Positions 37,315-49,329 of a DNA stretch of 64,000 bases are shown in pieces (the stretch's first letter is position 1; each line of letters starts with the position of its first letter). The notes beneath the pieces were generated by a model. It was given only the letters and a program-made list of their open reading frames with translations, did no database searches and was not told the origin of the DNA. The stretch comes from Symsagittifera roscoffensis (taxonomy: Eukaryota > Xenacoelomorpha > Acoela > Convolutidae): positions 25,997,254 to 26,061,253 of the forward strand of contig NC_087065.1 in NCBI RefSeq assembly GCF_963678635.1, in the 5' to 3' direction. A program made the translations under genes and the position numbers.

Positions 37315-37856
37315 ACACTTGCGAAGCAAAGTGTATTAGTACGAATTTTTTCCAAGTTAAGTCGCAAATAAAAGTGCTAACTTTGGTAGAACTTTTGAAT
37401 CGGTAGGCTGCGGTAGCAGTCTAATATCATATATGCTTTGAGATTTGATTACTAAAAAGTTAACACAGCTGATGCAGTTTTAATTCATCAAATGAACCGA
37501 AAAAAGTTATTCGTTTCAAATAGTAGTTTAATGATAAAAAGCTCTATTTCAGAAATTTTCCAACTCAATGTATCCCGCAATTTTTTTTTGAAATGCGTAA
37601 TTTATACATAATTTCGCTTTTTATTACACCCAAAATTGTGTCTTTTTGTATTTGGAGCTAGTTTTTGGGGATTTTAAGCATCCCTGGCTGAGTGGTTAGT
37701 GCGTCAGACCCAAATTTGCTAGGTCGCAGATTCGAAACCGACACGTAGTCGAGTTTCTGCTAATTCGAGGCTTTATTCTACTTTTTCTTATTTCATAGAG
37801 CTGCTTTTTGGTCGTGTTCTCACAAGTCTTCGCGAAGCGCAGCTTGGCCTCTGTTT
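37315..37856 (+). mobile_element. tRNA-box-bearing hairpin-ended element downstream of OTUD6B
   Basis: It starts acacttgcgaagcaaagtgt and ends cgcgaagcgcagcttggcct. The tRNA-like part at 37676-37750 has an A-box-like tggctgagtggttagtgcgt and a B-box-like gcagattcgaaaccgac at normal spacing. This copy shows the SINE-like structure most clearly. Confidence 0.65.
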
Positions 37857-38152
37857 TCTAATTTGGTTTCTGAACAGAAGTTGGCTTATTATGGGCTGTC
37901 TGGTGTGCAATTTTCTGAAGCTAGGTTATTTCTGAATTCTGGAAAAAAAAATTCCTAATGTTCGGTTTTTTCATTCTGAAACTTTCAAATTCTGGTCGCC
38001 AAGTCTCTAAATCTAATTTACTAACGAGCAAAATATAATTTACTTTTTTCCAAATGTAGAGCGTTCAGACCAATACGAACAAATAACTCTCAATGACGAA
38101 AAGACGAACCAACTTCTGTTTATAATAGGGAATTACAAGATGCAGTTCAAAC

Positions 38153-38352
38153 NNNNNNNNNNNNNNNNNNNNNNNNNNNNNNNNNNNNNNNNNNNNNNNN
38201 NNNNNNNNNNNNNNNNNNNNNNNNNNNNNNNNNNNNNNNNNNNNNNNNNNNNNNNNNNNNNNNNNNNNNNNNNNNNNNNNNNNNNNNNNNNNNNNNNNNN
38301 NNNNNNNNNNNNNNNNNNNNNNNNNNNNNNNNNNNNNNNNNNNNNNNNNNNN
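38153..38352. other. Assembly gap (200 N)
   Basis: A run of exactly 200 N characters. A round number like this is usually a placeholder for a gap of unknown size, so features on either side may not be truly adjacent. Confidence 0.99.
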
Positions 38353-39518
38353 GTTCGATGTTAATCACTAATACTGCAGCTGGTTTTTCTTCACCCGCAG
38401 TTGGAACTACTCAATATGAACCAATTAAAATTTGTTTAAAAAATCATTAAAACATAATTTATGTGTTTTAATATCATTGGAAAATCAAAGCTATCAATGA
38501 AATAAAAATTATTGCACCCTGTTTTTCTTTTAAAGTTCTGTTGAGATGATGCATCAAGTAAACTTTCCTGTTTACAAATTGTGCTGAAATGATCAAGGAC
38601 AATAATTTGTTAAGGATAATGTTTTAAAAAAGGGGCTTCTTTCTTTGTTCTCAATTTCAACGAATTATAGTTTAAGTGAACTACCTGATATAATCTTGCA
38701 TGGAATTGAATGTATTGCTGCTGTGACTCAATGATTTAGCAATTTCGCCTTGAGTCATCTTTTATAAATTTACTATTTCGTATAAGACTTTTCGTTTGAG
38801 TGCGTTCTGTTTTTACTACACCTATTTGCTAAGCCTAGTTTCGTTTGTAAGCAACTCGCTATAACCAACCGAGCCTTGAAAACCCTGAACGTTTTTATAT
38901 TTGAATAATGTAAGTAAAGAGACTCGATTTTGAAACAGCAACTGTTTAACAATTTCGAACATCAGTTAAATTGGGGATCATTTAGCAGATCAACGTAATA
39001 AAACTGACGCATAATTGATTAACAGATCGAAAAAAAAACGTTCAGTTTAAGGTCAAGTTTCCCTAAATAACACAGTTATTTCACGAATTGTTATCTTAAC
39101 TAGCAACATCAAAAACAGAACAGTCTCAATTAGCGTCAAAACACATGTTTACGCGCACAATTACACATGTCGAATGTAAGAGCAGCGGATCAATTGGTCG
39201 CTACTAGCCAATTACGCGTTGGAAGCGGGGGCTATTCTCATGCGCGAAAAAACTTGTGTGCGAAAAACCGAAAACAAAATTAGCCGAAAGTCATTTTTTA
39301 AAAAGAAGCAGTTGCCATTCAATTAAATAGAAGTAAACGAAGAAACAGTTTGCTTCTTTCATTACTTGTCCCAATTTTGCGGCGGTCAATGACAATATTA
39401 AAGTTTTGCATGTTTTTGCCGTTTTTGTATTCGGCCAATCTCAATACCCCAGTCCCTGGAAATTTTTACTTTCTTTCCAAGTTTTAGATTACTGAAATGT
39501 GATTGGCTGATTTAGATT

Positions 39519-39643
39519 TTCGCGCATTCGGACCTTCGTGCATGAGGGATTCCACCGTCGGAAGCTAGTGTTTTCACCTGCTAATTGTTTTGAGTCTGCT
39601 AAAATATGGGGGCTATTGTCATGCGCGAAGGACCGAATGCGCG
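39519..39643. repeat. Small foldback repeat
   Basis: The left arm ttttcgcgcattcggacctt and the right arm aaggaccgaatgcgcgaaaa are inverted copies about 85 bases apart. Directly to the right, cagtacaacagtgccgaaaa (39652) has inverted partners tttttcggcactgttgtact (about 39981) and ttcggcactgttgaac (about 40000), suggesting a second inverted-repeat element of about 360 bases beside the first. Confidence 0.55.
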
Positions 39644-42038
39644 AAAAGGGGGCAGTACAACAGTGCCGAAAATGAAAACTTAGTTCAACAGTGTCGAAAA
39701 TGAAAACTTTGTTCAACAGTGCCGAAAATTTGAACAAATTTCAACATATTAAGTGCGGCAATCAAAAAATTAAACAGCGATCGTTTACAATCTTAAGTGG
39801 CACTTAAAGACTTTGGGAGAGAAAATTTGCAATTTAGACGCTTTGGCGCCAAAATAATTGTTTAATTTGCTGTTGCAGACATTTTTGCGCCGAAATTGGA
39901 GTGATTTTCTTTGATAATTAGCGTCAGTAATTTCCCGCTCTTTAGAAAATGCGTGTAAATTATTCTGAAATTTTCCCGCCTTTTTCGGCACTGTTGTACT
40001 TCGGCACTGTTGAACGCCTCCGCGAAAACCAATCAGAAATCGTTTATTTTTCCACCGTTCTTACTGGAATAACTTTGACGATTTTAGATCGAAAACAAAA
40101 ATAGTCGAAAGTCAATTATCGAAATGAATCAATTGCCAAATAGAACGAATCAAATGAAGTTGAATAATGTATACAAATACCAAAAAAAGTTACAAATTTC
40201 GAGAAACAACAGAAATGTTGTTCAAATATTGATCCAGAGTTAATACACCAGTTTCATATGAATTTTTTAACCGTGGCGTTAAGATATTTTGTTTCGTGTG
40301 TAACGAAACCCTTCAAACATTAAATCTGTTCCAATTCGTCGGCGGTCAGGGACAATTTGAAAACTTTTCCATTTTTCTGCCGTTTTTATATTCCGCCAAT
40401 TCCGCGTTAATTGTCCCAAATAGGCCAAAATGGCTGTTTTTAAACCCCCATAACTCTACGAAAATTGATCACAGGTGAAATATCTTTTCAAATTTAAGGT
40501 CAAGACAACAATACCTTTTGAATGATATAAAGAAATCCCGTCAAAAATGGCTAGTTAAAAAGTCAAAACTTGTCGGAAGAAAAGAAACCACCCGAGCGCA
40601 AATATTCCTTTACCTTCGTTAAGAAAGTCGGAACAAGACTGCTCGTATCAGGGCGAAGCCTTGATTGTTCCGACTGCTTTTAAGGTTTATGAAGCAGTAA
40701 TAACATAAACAACATAAAAACATTAAATGAAATAAAATAAAATGAACTTTTTTATTTTCTAAAATTTGAAATTTTTTCTCTAAAAATCATCCCCCCACAC
40801 GCCATATAAAGTACAAAACAATAAATTTCGCTTCTAGTAACAATTCAATTAAGGCAACTAAGCTTCTTTCAAGCAATTTGGAACGATTTCTAAGACTGAA
40901 TAAATCTCCGCTTACGCGTTAATAGCACGAAATATATCGCGCGTTAATTGTTCCAAAATGGCAATCTTTAAACCCCCATAACTTTACGGAAAATGATCAC
41001 AGGTGAAATATCTTTTCAAATTGGAGCTCAGGACAGCAATACCTTTCGAGTTATATTTAAAAAATTCGTTAAAAATGGCTAGTTAAAAAGTCGAAATTTG
41101 TCGGAACAACAATAAATTTATTAAAGTTCATAATACATCACGCTAATTTTATAGAAAATACAACTTTAGCAACTTCGAAATGAAAAGCGACGAGACCAGT
41201 GGATCTGTAATTTGCTGATCCTATAGATAATAGATCATTAATTACCCTACAGATCATTATTGAGTTGTATGGTAAGCAGTTCGGAATACATAAATAACCT
41301 TTATGGGCTAATTACTACAATATAAATTGAGCCGATTATTTAGCCGAGGAAATTTTTAATAAACTCTGATTCTGGTTCATGCGTTCAAATAATTACACCA
41401 TAGGTGCTTGTGATAAAAAGTAATTTACTAATTCCTGATTGTTCAAAAAGTATGAATTTTTTCATTCAGATACAAAAATCGACAGTTGATTTGCCTTTGT
41501 TGGGTTTAAAGCTATTGAATTAAGGGTATAATATAGCTTAAGCGATCGTGAACGTATCGAAAAACTTTCTATCTTTGTACGCGAAGGTGGTTGATAAAGA
41601 TAGCCGTTGTTAGATCTGCGCCTTTTTTTTATTTTGAGTTTCAAAACAAAAAAACTTCACTTAAGTATGGTTCTGAATGAAGATTAATGATAGATCTAAG
41701 CACAGTTTCAAGTAATTTATAAATTTGAAGTTAGTAAACGGAGAGTATTTGGTTCTTAAGAAAAGTATCCTCTGAGCCATCTAAACTTTTCCGAAAACTT
41801 TGAAGAATTTTATTTTGCAGGCTGAAAATTAATTTAAGATTTTGAAATTTTGGCTTATAGCTATCCCCATCTCTATGGTTTCTAGTATGAAAAATAATTT
41901 AACGCTTAAGCGTAAGTGAATTTTGTACTTTGTAACGAATCTCCCCTATTGCAATAGGGGGAAATAGTTAAATATATTCATGTCAGTTTTCGTTTTGGTC
42001 GTGTTTTTTAAACTCGGCGAAATTATTCAGATTTATAG

Positions 42039-45000
42039 ATGAATGTGGTCGTTCAGCGAAGACTGAATCTGTTGGTTGATCTCGTGCGTAGGTGGCCGAA
42101 GTACTCACTCGCAATCAGAGGTATGAGCAAGATGAGCGATGAGGTTGTGGCATCTGTGTCTGGCTCTTGTGGAGTGATAACTCTCAACAAACCAGCCAAA
42201 CTCAATGCCCTCAACTTGACAATGGTGGAAGCAGTTAAGAAGCATTTAGTAGAATTTGAGAAGGACGAGACTGTTTCGACCATCTTGGTGAAGAGTAACA
42301 GTCCGAAAGCCTTCTGTGCGGGTGGGGACGTTCAGAGGGTCACTGAAAGTGCGAAAAACAAGGGCACGTACCATCGAGACTTTTTCTTCAATGTAATTGA
42401 GCATTTCTTCCGAAACTTATCTGTTTTTACACAAGCGAAGCTTGTGTTATACTATGAAATCTCTTTTTTTCCCAATCTAAGTCAAATTTTGTTGCGACAA
42501 AATGTGTTCATTTGAAAGTGTTCATTTTGATCAATAACCTGCTATTAAGAATACAGTCAATGCTAAGGATATTAACACAGACTATTATATTACAAATAGC
42601 ACTTCAGCTTCGAGGTATCATGGATCTGTAGCATAGAGGTGGGGAAGGAGACCCGCAACAAAATAAGAGGGTTGGAACATGGACAGGGTCGGATGTTTTA
42701 ATCAACTTTTCGTATACTAGCTAAAATGCGTCGACAATAAATTGAGCCATGTAAGTTAGTTAACTTCTTTTTTTTTGAAATTGACTGGTACTGTTAATGC
42801 GTCCTTATTGGCTTGCGTCACTTAGCAATTATGTAGACTCATAATTGGCGTGCGTCACTTAAGAATTTTGTAGTCTCAAAGTTTTACTCTAGTTCTTTTC
42901 CAGTCCCCCCCCCCTTCAAATTCAATTTAACGCTGTGAACGTTAATTGTATTCAGTTTTAATGAAATATAGCTGATGAACAAATCGACAACTGTGAACAG
43001 ATTTGTTCTTCATACTTCACAGCGTAACATCACGCATTTAGCCGTAATAACACGGAAAATAAACATGAAGCTCGGTATTTTGAAAGTGGGGAACTGGAAA
43101 AGAGCCAAATGAATGAGTAAAACTTCGAGTCTACAAAATTTTTTGGTGATTTTTCCCAGCATTCAGTTATCGGTCACATTTTTCTTCTGTATGCGAAGTT
43201 CAATTTCGTCTCTGTATACATATCTAGTTTGATGAAACTCGGTCCTCAATTTTTCGGCCATAAGAAAAGGTTAAAAAATATAATTAAATACTTCAAAGAG
43301 CAATTCACAAATGTTGTAGATCAAAAATCAGAACTTAGTGAGCAATCTGGATTACATAAAGAAAGTCTTTTGGTAGAATTGCTTATTGAAGCAAAAATTT
43401 CATTTTCTTAGCAGCCATTTACAGAGCAGTTTTAATGAGTTGCATAACTTCAAAATAATCATTCCGTCGTTGTTTTGGTGAAATAAGACGGCTGGCTCTG
43501 TTAGAAAAACGAAGGAGTAAATGTGGTCTAAATTTCAGGGATAGTTCAGATGGGTTAGTGTGATGTCTCATTTAGGAATACGTGATGAACTTCATGATCG
43601 CCACGTGTTCCAAGCCCTACATAGCCCTAATACATGGAATCACAATGGGAGGGGGGGTGGGGCTGTCGGTACACGGCAAATTCCGAGTGGCTACTGAGAC
43701 TTCGCTCTTCGCCATGCCAGAGACTGCGATTGGTCTGTTTCCGGATGTGGGTGGGGGACACTTCTTGTCAAGGCTACCGGTTGGTAGAGATTTATTTTCT
43801 ATAAAAGAAAGTTGCCATTTTCCCTAATCCTAGGCTGAGAAGTTTTTATTTCTTATTTTGGTTTTGAAAGAAGACAATTTGATGTTGTTTTTTTTTGAAT
43901 AAAAAAATGAGTTAGCTTGGTTATGATTGTCTAATAAACGCGAAGTGTTGTTTACAAAACGGTTATGATGTTGAATGAGAACGATTTATCTATTTAAGAA
44001 CTACATTCTCCAATAGCAGGGGCGGATCTAGGATTTTCAAAAAAAAATTCGAAAATTTAACCGACCTTTTTTTTAGGTCGACCAGATTGATTTTCCGAGC
44101 TCTCCCAAAGCACTAAAAAATACCGTTTTGGGCAAACTTTCTGCGCCGCAGGCAGAATTTTGAAAAAAAGCGGGCCGAAAAAGGCGTTTTTAGGCCTTTT
44201 TTTGGAAAATTTTGACCAAAAAATTGCTTTTTTTTCGGCGCGCGCTCCCCCTCAAAATTAGTGTATTTTGGCGCCTTTAGAAAATTTTCAGGGTTCGCCA
44301 CCAAACATGGATATCTCAAAATAGTACAAAGGGGTGACCGTTTGGGTCGGCAGGGGTCGAATCCCTGAGGGGTGGGGTTGTCCACCCCTGTCCGATAGCA
44401 TGTTGATTGAGAGGCTGTTTGGCTCTAAATATTTTGTGGTTCAGTAAATCCGGTACTTTTTTCAGGGCAGCCTTGGAATGTATCTTGCCCTGACTGGACA
44501 GCGCCTGAAGGGGTATGATCTCATACATGCTGGAATTGCAACTCATTTTATTCTTTCTTCAAAGCTTCCTCTGTTAGAAACAGACATCTCTAATCTAAAA
44601 AGTGAGTTGTTATTTTTAGTTTTTGACAGATCTAGGAGCTTGGACACACATTATACGGAAAAGGTCACGAAAACATCAAAGGCTTCTAGTTTCAAAAGTT
44701 GAATTTAATTTTCAGATTTCCCAGCGGAATCAAAACTTTACTTATTGATCCAGTTTTCTCAAATGAGTTAATTTCATCAAAAAATAGTGAATCATAAATT
44801 GTTCTTGAAATTCAAAGAGCTTTAAGGCCTTCATTTTCACTTAGAAATTCGAAATTTGAACTTTTGAAAGTAAGTCAGTATACTTGTTCTGTTTGCATTC
44901 ATTGATTCTTTTCCAACGGTCGATTTTTAATTCTCGAGAAACTTGAATATTTTCATGAGGTTTTGAAACTTCAAGAATGTAGGGCTCATTTTTCTTTTTG

Positions 45001-45812
45001 TTGTTTTTATAGGCTAAATGGTGCAGACGACTCATTTATGTTTCAGAGAGTGAGGATGTTTCAAAATCATTAAAACATGTGCTTGATGCTCATCAACAGC
45101 ATTCAATTAGTGATATGGAAAATACACCCAACTTCACCATTAATGATAAACTTGCAATGATTTCCGATGTTTTTGGACAAAGCAGGTTTATGTTGTTTTT
45201 CTTTAATTTGCTTTTTGTGGCATGTTTTGTAGGATTTTAACAACATAAGATCTTAAAGCAATCAGCAGATTCAAGGTGCTGTCAGCGGTTTTCTGCTAAA
45301 TGCCTAAAAGTAATAATAGCTTAGCTTCTAATAACGTATATTAATCTGATATCTTAAATAAAAAAGAGTCCATTGATCTGCCTTCAAAGCATTGAAGGTC
45401 ATTATTGTTTCGGCTTTCGAAGAATTAAATGATAATCTTTTGTTATAGTATTGAAACGGTCTTTCAAAAACTGAAAGCTGATCAATCAGAATGGAGCAAA
45501 AAGACACTTTCAACTATGCAGAAATTTTCGCCTCGCTCTCTCAAATTAACCCACAAGCAGTTGAAAAAAGGAATCGATTTGGACATTGCTGATAATTTAA
45601 ATATGGAATACAGATTGGCTGTTGGTTGCTGCGAATACGACAATGATTTCATAGAAGGCGTCAGGGCACTGCTAGTTGATAAAGACCACAGTCCGAAATG
45701 GTCAGCTTCGTCAGTCGACCAAGTCGAAGATTCTTTTATAGAAACGTTTTTCGGACCAGTCGATCATGAACTTGATGTTTTTGCAGAAAAAGTAAAACTA
45801 TGGGCTTCTTGA
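42039..45812 (+). CDS. HIBCH: 3-hydroxyisobutyryl-CoA hydrolase, mitochondrial
   Basis: Six in-frame segments: 42039-42392, 43576-43779, 44466-44601, 45047-45185 and 45449-45812 make five certain exons (398 residues; phases 0, 0, 1, 2). The N-terminus is basic and lacks acidic residues ([17 protein letters not shown]), fitting a mitochondrial presequence. Enoyl-CoA hydratase-fold motifs follow: [13 protein letters not shown], then [10 protein letters not shown] (oxyanion hole), [14 protein letters not shown], and [19 protein letters not shown] with catalytic Glu167 and Asp175. The last exon has [10 protein letters not shown] and [18 protein letters not shown], diagnostic of HIBCH over other crotonases. 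The enzyme releases CoA from 3-hydroxyisobutyryl-CoA in valine breakdown. Its introns hold a tRNA-box element with a nested MITE, an hAT MITE and a dispersed repeat. Count of exons: five; an extra 5' non-coding exon is possible. Confidence 0.94.
42429..43215 (+). mobile_element. Hairpin-ended element interrupted by a MITE (HIBCH intron 1)
   Basis: It starts acacaagcgaagcttgtgtt, ends tgcgaagttcaatttcgtct, and matches 33355-33864 along its length. A divergent tRNA-like part lies at about 42615-42690. It is split by a family A MITE at 42891-43106. The host-element sequence beside the MITE (ttttgtagtctcaaagtttt) reappears inverted on the other side (gagtaaaacttcgagtctac). Confidence 0.6.
42891..43106. 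mobile_element. 216 bp MITE, family A copy 2 (inverted relative to copy 1)
   Basis: Ends are agttcttttccagtccccc and gggaactggaaaagagcc. The interior gttcttcatacttcacagcg and catcacgcatttagccg are the reverse complement of the interior of the 29172-29398 element. It is inserted inside another mobile element in HIBCH intron 1. Confidence 0.75.
44017..44390. mobile_element. hAT-like MITE, copy 2, in HIBCH intron 2
   Basis: It begins caggggcggatctaggattt and ends in gttgtccacccctg. It is flanked by tccaatag (44009-44016) and tccgatag (44391-44398), an 8 bp duplication with one mismatch. The interior matches the MITE in OTUD6B intron 2. The right ~50 bases differ between the two copies, so one end has been replaced. 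Confidence 0.8.
44620..44870. repeat. Dispersed repeat copy in HIBCH intron 3
   Basis: This is the third copy of the family at 19380-19760, sharing ggcttctagtttcaaaagtt, tttcccagcggaatcaaaac and gatccagttttctcaaatg. It starts almost immediately after the exon end at 44601. Confidence 0.55.
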
Positions 45813-45860
45813 TTCGCTTTATTTTCATCCAAATAATAGTTGATTGTTATTATAATTATG

Positions 45861-47828
45861 CAGTACAATTCATGGGCATGGCGACAATGTGTCGCAAGCG
45901 ACCATTCGTAGCATTTAAAAAAGTGACTATTTGCAGAACGCGATGACTCCTAGCAAGCGACAATTAGTAGCTGTAAAAGTTTTGATCAGATCAAAAGAAA
46001 TTAGATGAAAGGGTTAAATTAAAGAAAAAAGAAACTAAAAATCGAAATTGAATTAGAGGCCATCAAGTTGCTTCAGAATATTATTGTTAGTATAATGCTT
46101 AAGGAGTTCAACTAATCTGGCTTGACTTTTTTTCGTATTTTGCCACCTTGGGGCATTGTTGGTTTTCTGCCTTCCATTTTTCGCGTTTTTGAACTGGTTA
46201 CAGAGAGAAATAGGAAATTGCTCAACCATTCTGCGTCCTCGGTGTATAATTCTAACCCAAGTTGATTTTAAAAAAATCGACGTAATCAAGTAAGGGGACT
46301 CGTCACTTTGATCGGAAAATTCAGAGTGCAAAGCAGTCATACCGATTTCAAAGTTGAGTTCAGGTATCAGTGCCAAAGCAACGAATGACTTCAGAAGCAT
46401 TCATTTTTTTCATCTTATCGATTCACTGATGCTAATCCAATTGGCCTGAGCGAAATGAAAAAAGCATCCTTTTATAGTCACTCCATTGAATACCTTCTCA
46501 AAAGCGTGAGTGCTCAAGTCCTGGGTTCATTTCTTTCAATTGTCTGAATGCCCGAATGTATTGCTCTTCGCTTTTGTTTTGAAGAAGAAAGAAACTGATG
46601 GAACAGTTCGAACGTTATCCACAGCATGAACTGTAAAATTTGGTAAAATAAAGCGGGACATGCTTTAAATGTCCCATCTGCATGCAAGACTGTGTTACTT
46701 CCCAAAGCTTCTAAGTTCTCGTCGGTGACAAATTTTAAAATTCGGTCTTTGTCATCCCACCCCGAATCAAAAAGGAGGAAATTATCCCCCTCAGAGGCTT
46801 GCTCAGCTCCAAAGGCACGGCATTGTCTTTGATTGAGTAGATGGCGGAATCAGTTGCTCGTTATCGCTGAGCAGTTCTGGCGAGTGACTTGTACTCAGGT
46901 AAGTTAACAACCGTTTCGAGGCTACTATCCCCAGAGTTTTCCATTTAAATGATCCTCGGAGGATCCAATGTTGGTTTTCCTTTCTGTTTGATAGCACGTT
47001 TTACCCTGAAATTTCAGTTTTATAACCGGCCAAGAAATTTTTTTTCGACCCCTAAAAATACCCCCAGTCTTTGAAAAATAGCCTGTTTGACGGGTTATTT
47101 TTTCCCTCTGGGTGTGGTCAATTTCCCTTACTCACAGAAACGCACGCCATGCAGTCAAGCTAATTCAACATTCTAAAATAAAATTAGAAATTTTTCAAGT
47201 TTGAAAGTTCAAGTTCGTGTTGTGTCAAAATTGTTGATCATTTTACTCGTTTTTCACTTCTTCCTCGCATGGAATATTTTCGTAGCATATTCTCCAGATG
47301 TGCTGACTATTTCATCCGCGATGGTGACATCAGAAGCTTTGCATGATATCGTGACTCATCGTCAGCTGGATTTATGGGTTGTTTTGTTGTGGCGGTTTAG
47401 ATTGAAAGTTTCTCCTTCGTGGAAAACTGCTGTTTTCCTCGCTTGCTCATGACAAAAGTTAAAGGCATATTGATATCAGTAAGTGTAAAGATTTTCAAGA
47501 AGGAATTGAAACGAATGAATTGAAATTGAGGTCTTTTAGATGCTATTAATTTTTAATTACTCTTAATTTTACTGTTAATTCATTTCAATTTGGTATTTAA
47601 TTCAAAATTGGTGCTATATTGAAAATTTTGATCGCTCGTTGGATTATATTCCCTCCACAACCACCGCAAAACATTTTGCTCAATTTGAATCTGTTTTTAA
47701 TCCCCCCAATTAGCAATTAATCGTGCTGCTAATTGTCGTTTGCTAAAAGTCGACGCTTGGTGCGAATTGTCAACTTGCGACCAATCGGCGCTTGCGACGA
47801 AGTGTCGCCTCACGCAATTCATGCACCT
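45861..47828 (-). mobile_element. Decayed Mutator-like (MULE) DNA transposon with long terminal inverted repeats
   Basis: About 110-base inverted repeats bound the element. The left repeat (45861-45975) contains ggcgacaatgtgtcgcaagc and agcaagcgacaattagtagc. The right repeat (about 47715-47828), read in reverse, contains ggcgacacttcgtcgcaagc and agcaaacgacaattagcagc. Each carries several near-copies of the palindrome gtcgcaagcgac. Between them lies a broken MULE-type transposase on the minus strand. No target duplication is apparent. Length is about 1.97 kb. Confidence 0.75.
46050..46850 (-). pseudogene. MULE transposase relic
   Basis: Three minus-strand reading stretches give family hallmarks in the right order: HADGTFKACPALFYQ (the D-G-T-F-K block), then IKGCFFHFAQANW (the G-C-x-F-H block), then SFVALALIPELNFE. 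The frame is broken by several stops and shifts, so no functional enzyme remains. A weak FLYWCH-like stretch may lie upstream near 47280-47440, but I cannot confirm it. Confidence 0.72.
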
Positions 47829-49329
47829 GAACTTTCTTCGTTAGGTAAATCTAAGTCTAAATACTCAAATTACCAGCAAGGATAAGGTAGTTGTTGTGTA
47901 TGTAACGCAGATTGTTCAAATCACTTCAAGTTATTAGTAGAAAGGCAAAAATAAAGACATTTTCTTCTAAAAAATCATATAAATTTAGCTAAGTTTTCTT
48001 GACAGTGAGAACTTTTGGATTTTTTAAAGAAATTCAATTAGGACTAATAAGGTTTTGATGTGATTTCACACTTGAACTCAATGCTTTCCTTGGGGCAATC
48101 AATTTTTTTTAAAAGCACTGTTCCATAGTTCAATCCGACTCTTCGAGAGTGGTCGGAACTACAAAAATAGCAGGTTACTATCAAGTAGTTCATTATGTTC
48201 CGATAAGTCATAATTTTTCCCATTTTTTGATTTGTGAAGGGGTGGGTGGCGGAGGCTTAATTTGCAGATATTCGGAACTAATGAGTTGAATATAATTTTG
48301 TTTGAGTCGACTTACTTAAATTTTATAGCAGAATATCATACAGCTGAGTTAGTGAAAGAACTTTGCTCTGCTGAGAAAAAATTCTCAAAGCATTTTGCTT
48401 GACTTATCAGATTTTTCCAACCGGCGTTTTGACCAAGCATATGCTAGAGGTTTACTTTTATAAAAAATACAGTACAAATACAGCTGCCGTATCAGACTTC
48501 TGAGAAAAGTTTTTTGCTCGTAACCGATCTGTTAATTTTTGGCATTAGTTGACGATACTATAGCTTTGTTCAGGGTAACAACTCGATGAGCTGAAATGTT
48601 CTCTGATAACCCCTCCAGGCATTTTATTACACTAGTCAACAAAAATTTGCAATATGTAGCTGGTAAATTTAACAAATATAGCATATTTTATAGCAAATAA
48701 TATTTAATGTTTTTGGTTATTATTTTAATTTATATGTTTTAGCAAAAGCGCTTCACTTTGATTTATTTTTCCATCATTGATTTTTTGTGCTCTGAATTTT
48801 CGAGCACATCAATTAATATAATTTCATTTTTACACAAAAAATCAAAAAATGTTTATCTCATTTTCTGTTTTCTCAAACAGGAAAAACTAGCTGAAATTAA
48901 TTAAATATGGTAGCTCATATGAGAAAATTAAAACTTCCCCACAATATTTTTTTTCTTCAAATTTTTGGCTTGAATTAAAGACTATCTTTGGTATAAATTA
49001 CTCGATAACAGACCCAGTAGTTTTGCATAGTTTTTAGTTGAATAATATGAGCCATAAACGACCATTTTGCCCAAGTAAATTTTTAAATCTAGGGTTAATT
49101 TTTAAATCTGAGTTTTGCAAATTTATTTTTGTTTCCATGTTATTTTTTTGCAATTTCAGGCCAATTTTGTTAAAACACGTTTGAACTTTCCTACTCTGTC
49201 CACTTTTATTTAATTAAAATAAATCAGCACAGTAACTTCTCATAGTAAATTTATATAAACTACATCAATCACGCCACTATTGATGCTTTTGCGGTGAAAG
49301 ATCAGTTATTGTATAGGCATAAATTAGGT

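Larger units (their letters stand above)
36607..42038. other. Gene-poor region between OTUD6B and HIBCH
   Basis: No host gene is recognised. It contains the tRNA-box element at 37315-37856, the assembly gap, inverted-repeat sequences at 39519-40018, and two copies of a dispersed repeat (about 40430-40560 and 40960-41110) sharing ttaaacccccataactctac and gatcacaggtgaaatatctt. A hairpin lies near 40627-40677 (gtcggaacaa ... ttgttccgac). Confidence 0.5.

Noticed and set aside
37676-37750. Functional tRNA genes at 21597, 37676 and 50374
   Set aside because: A- and B-box-like motifs and anticodon-arm-like hairpins exist, but I see no complete acceptor stem pairing, and each lies inside a repeated mobile element.
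43229-43411. 60-codon ORF in HIBCH intron 1
   Set aside because: Protein-like composition but no homologue recognised, no splice continuity with HIBCH, and it lies next to mobile elements.
47201-47452. 83-codon plus-strand ORF with a hydrophobic stretch
   Set aside because: It starts with TTG rather than ATG and lies between the inverted repeats of the MULE; chance open frame or antisense of transposase-related sequence is more likely.
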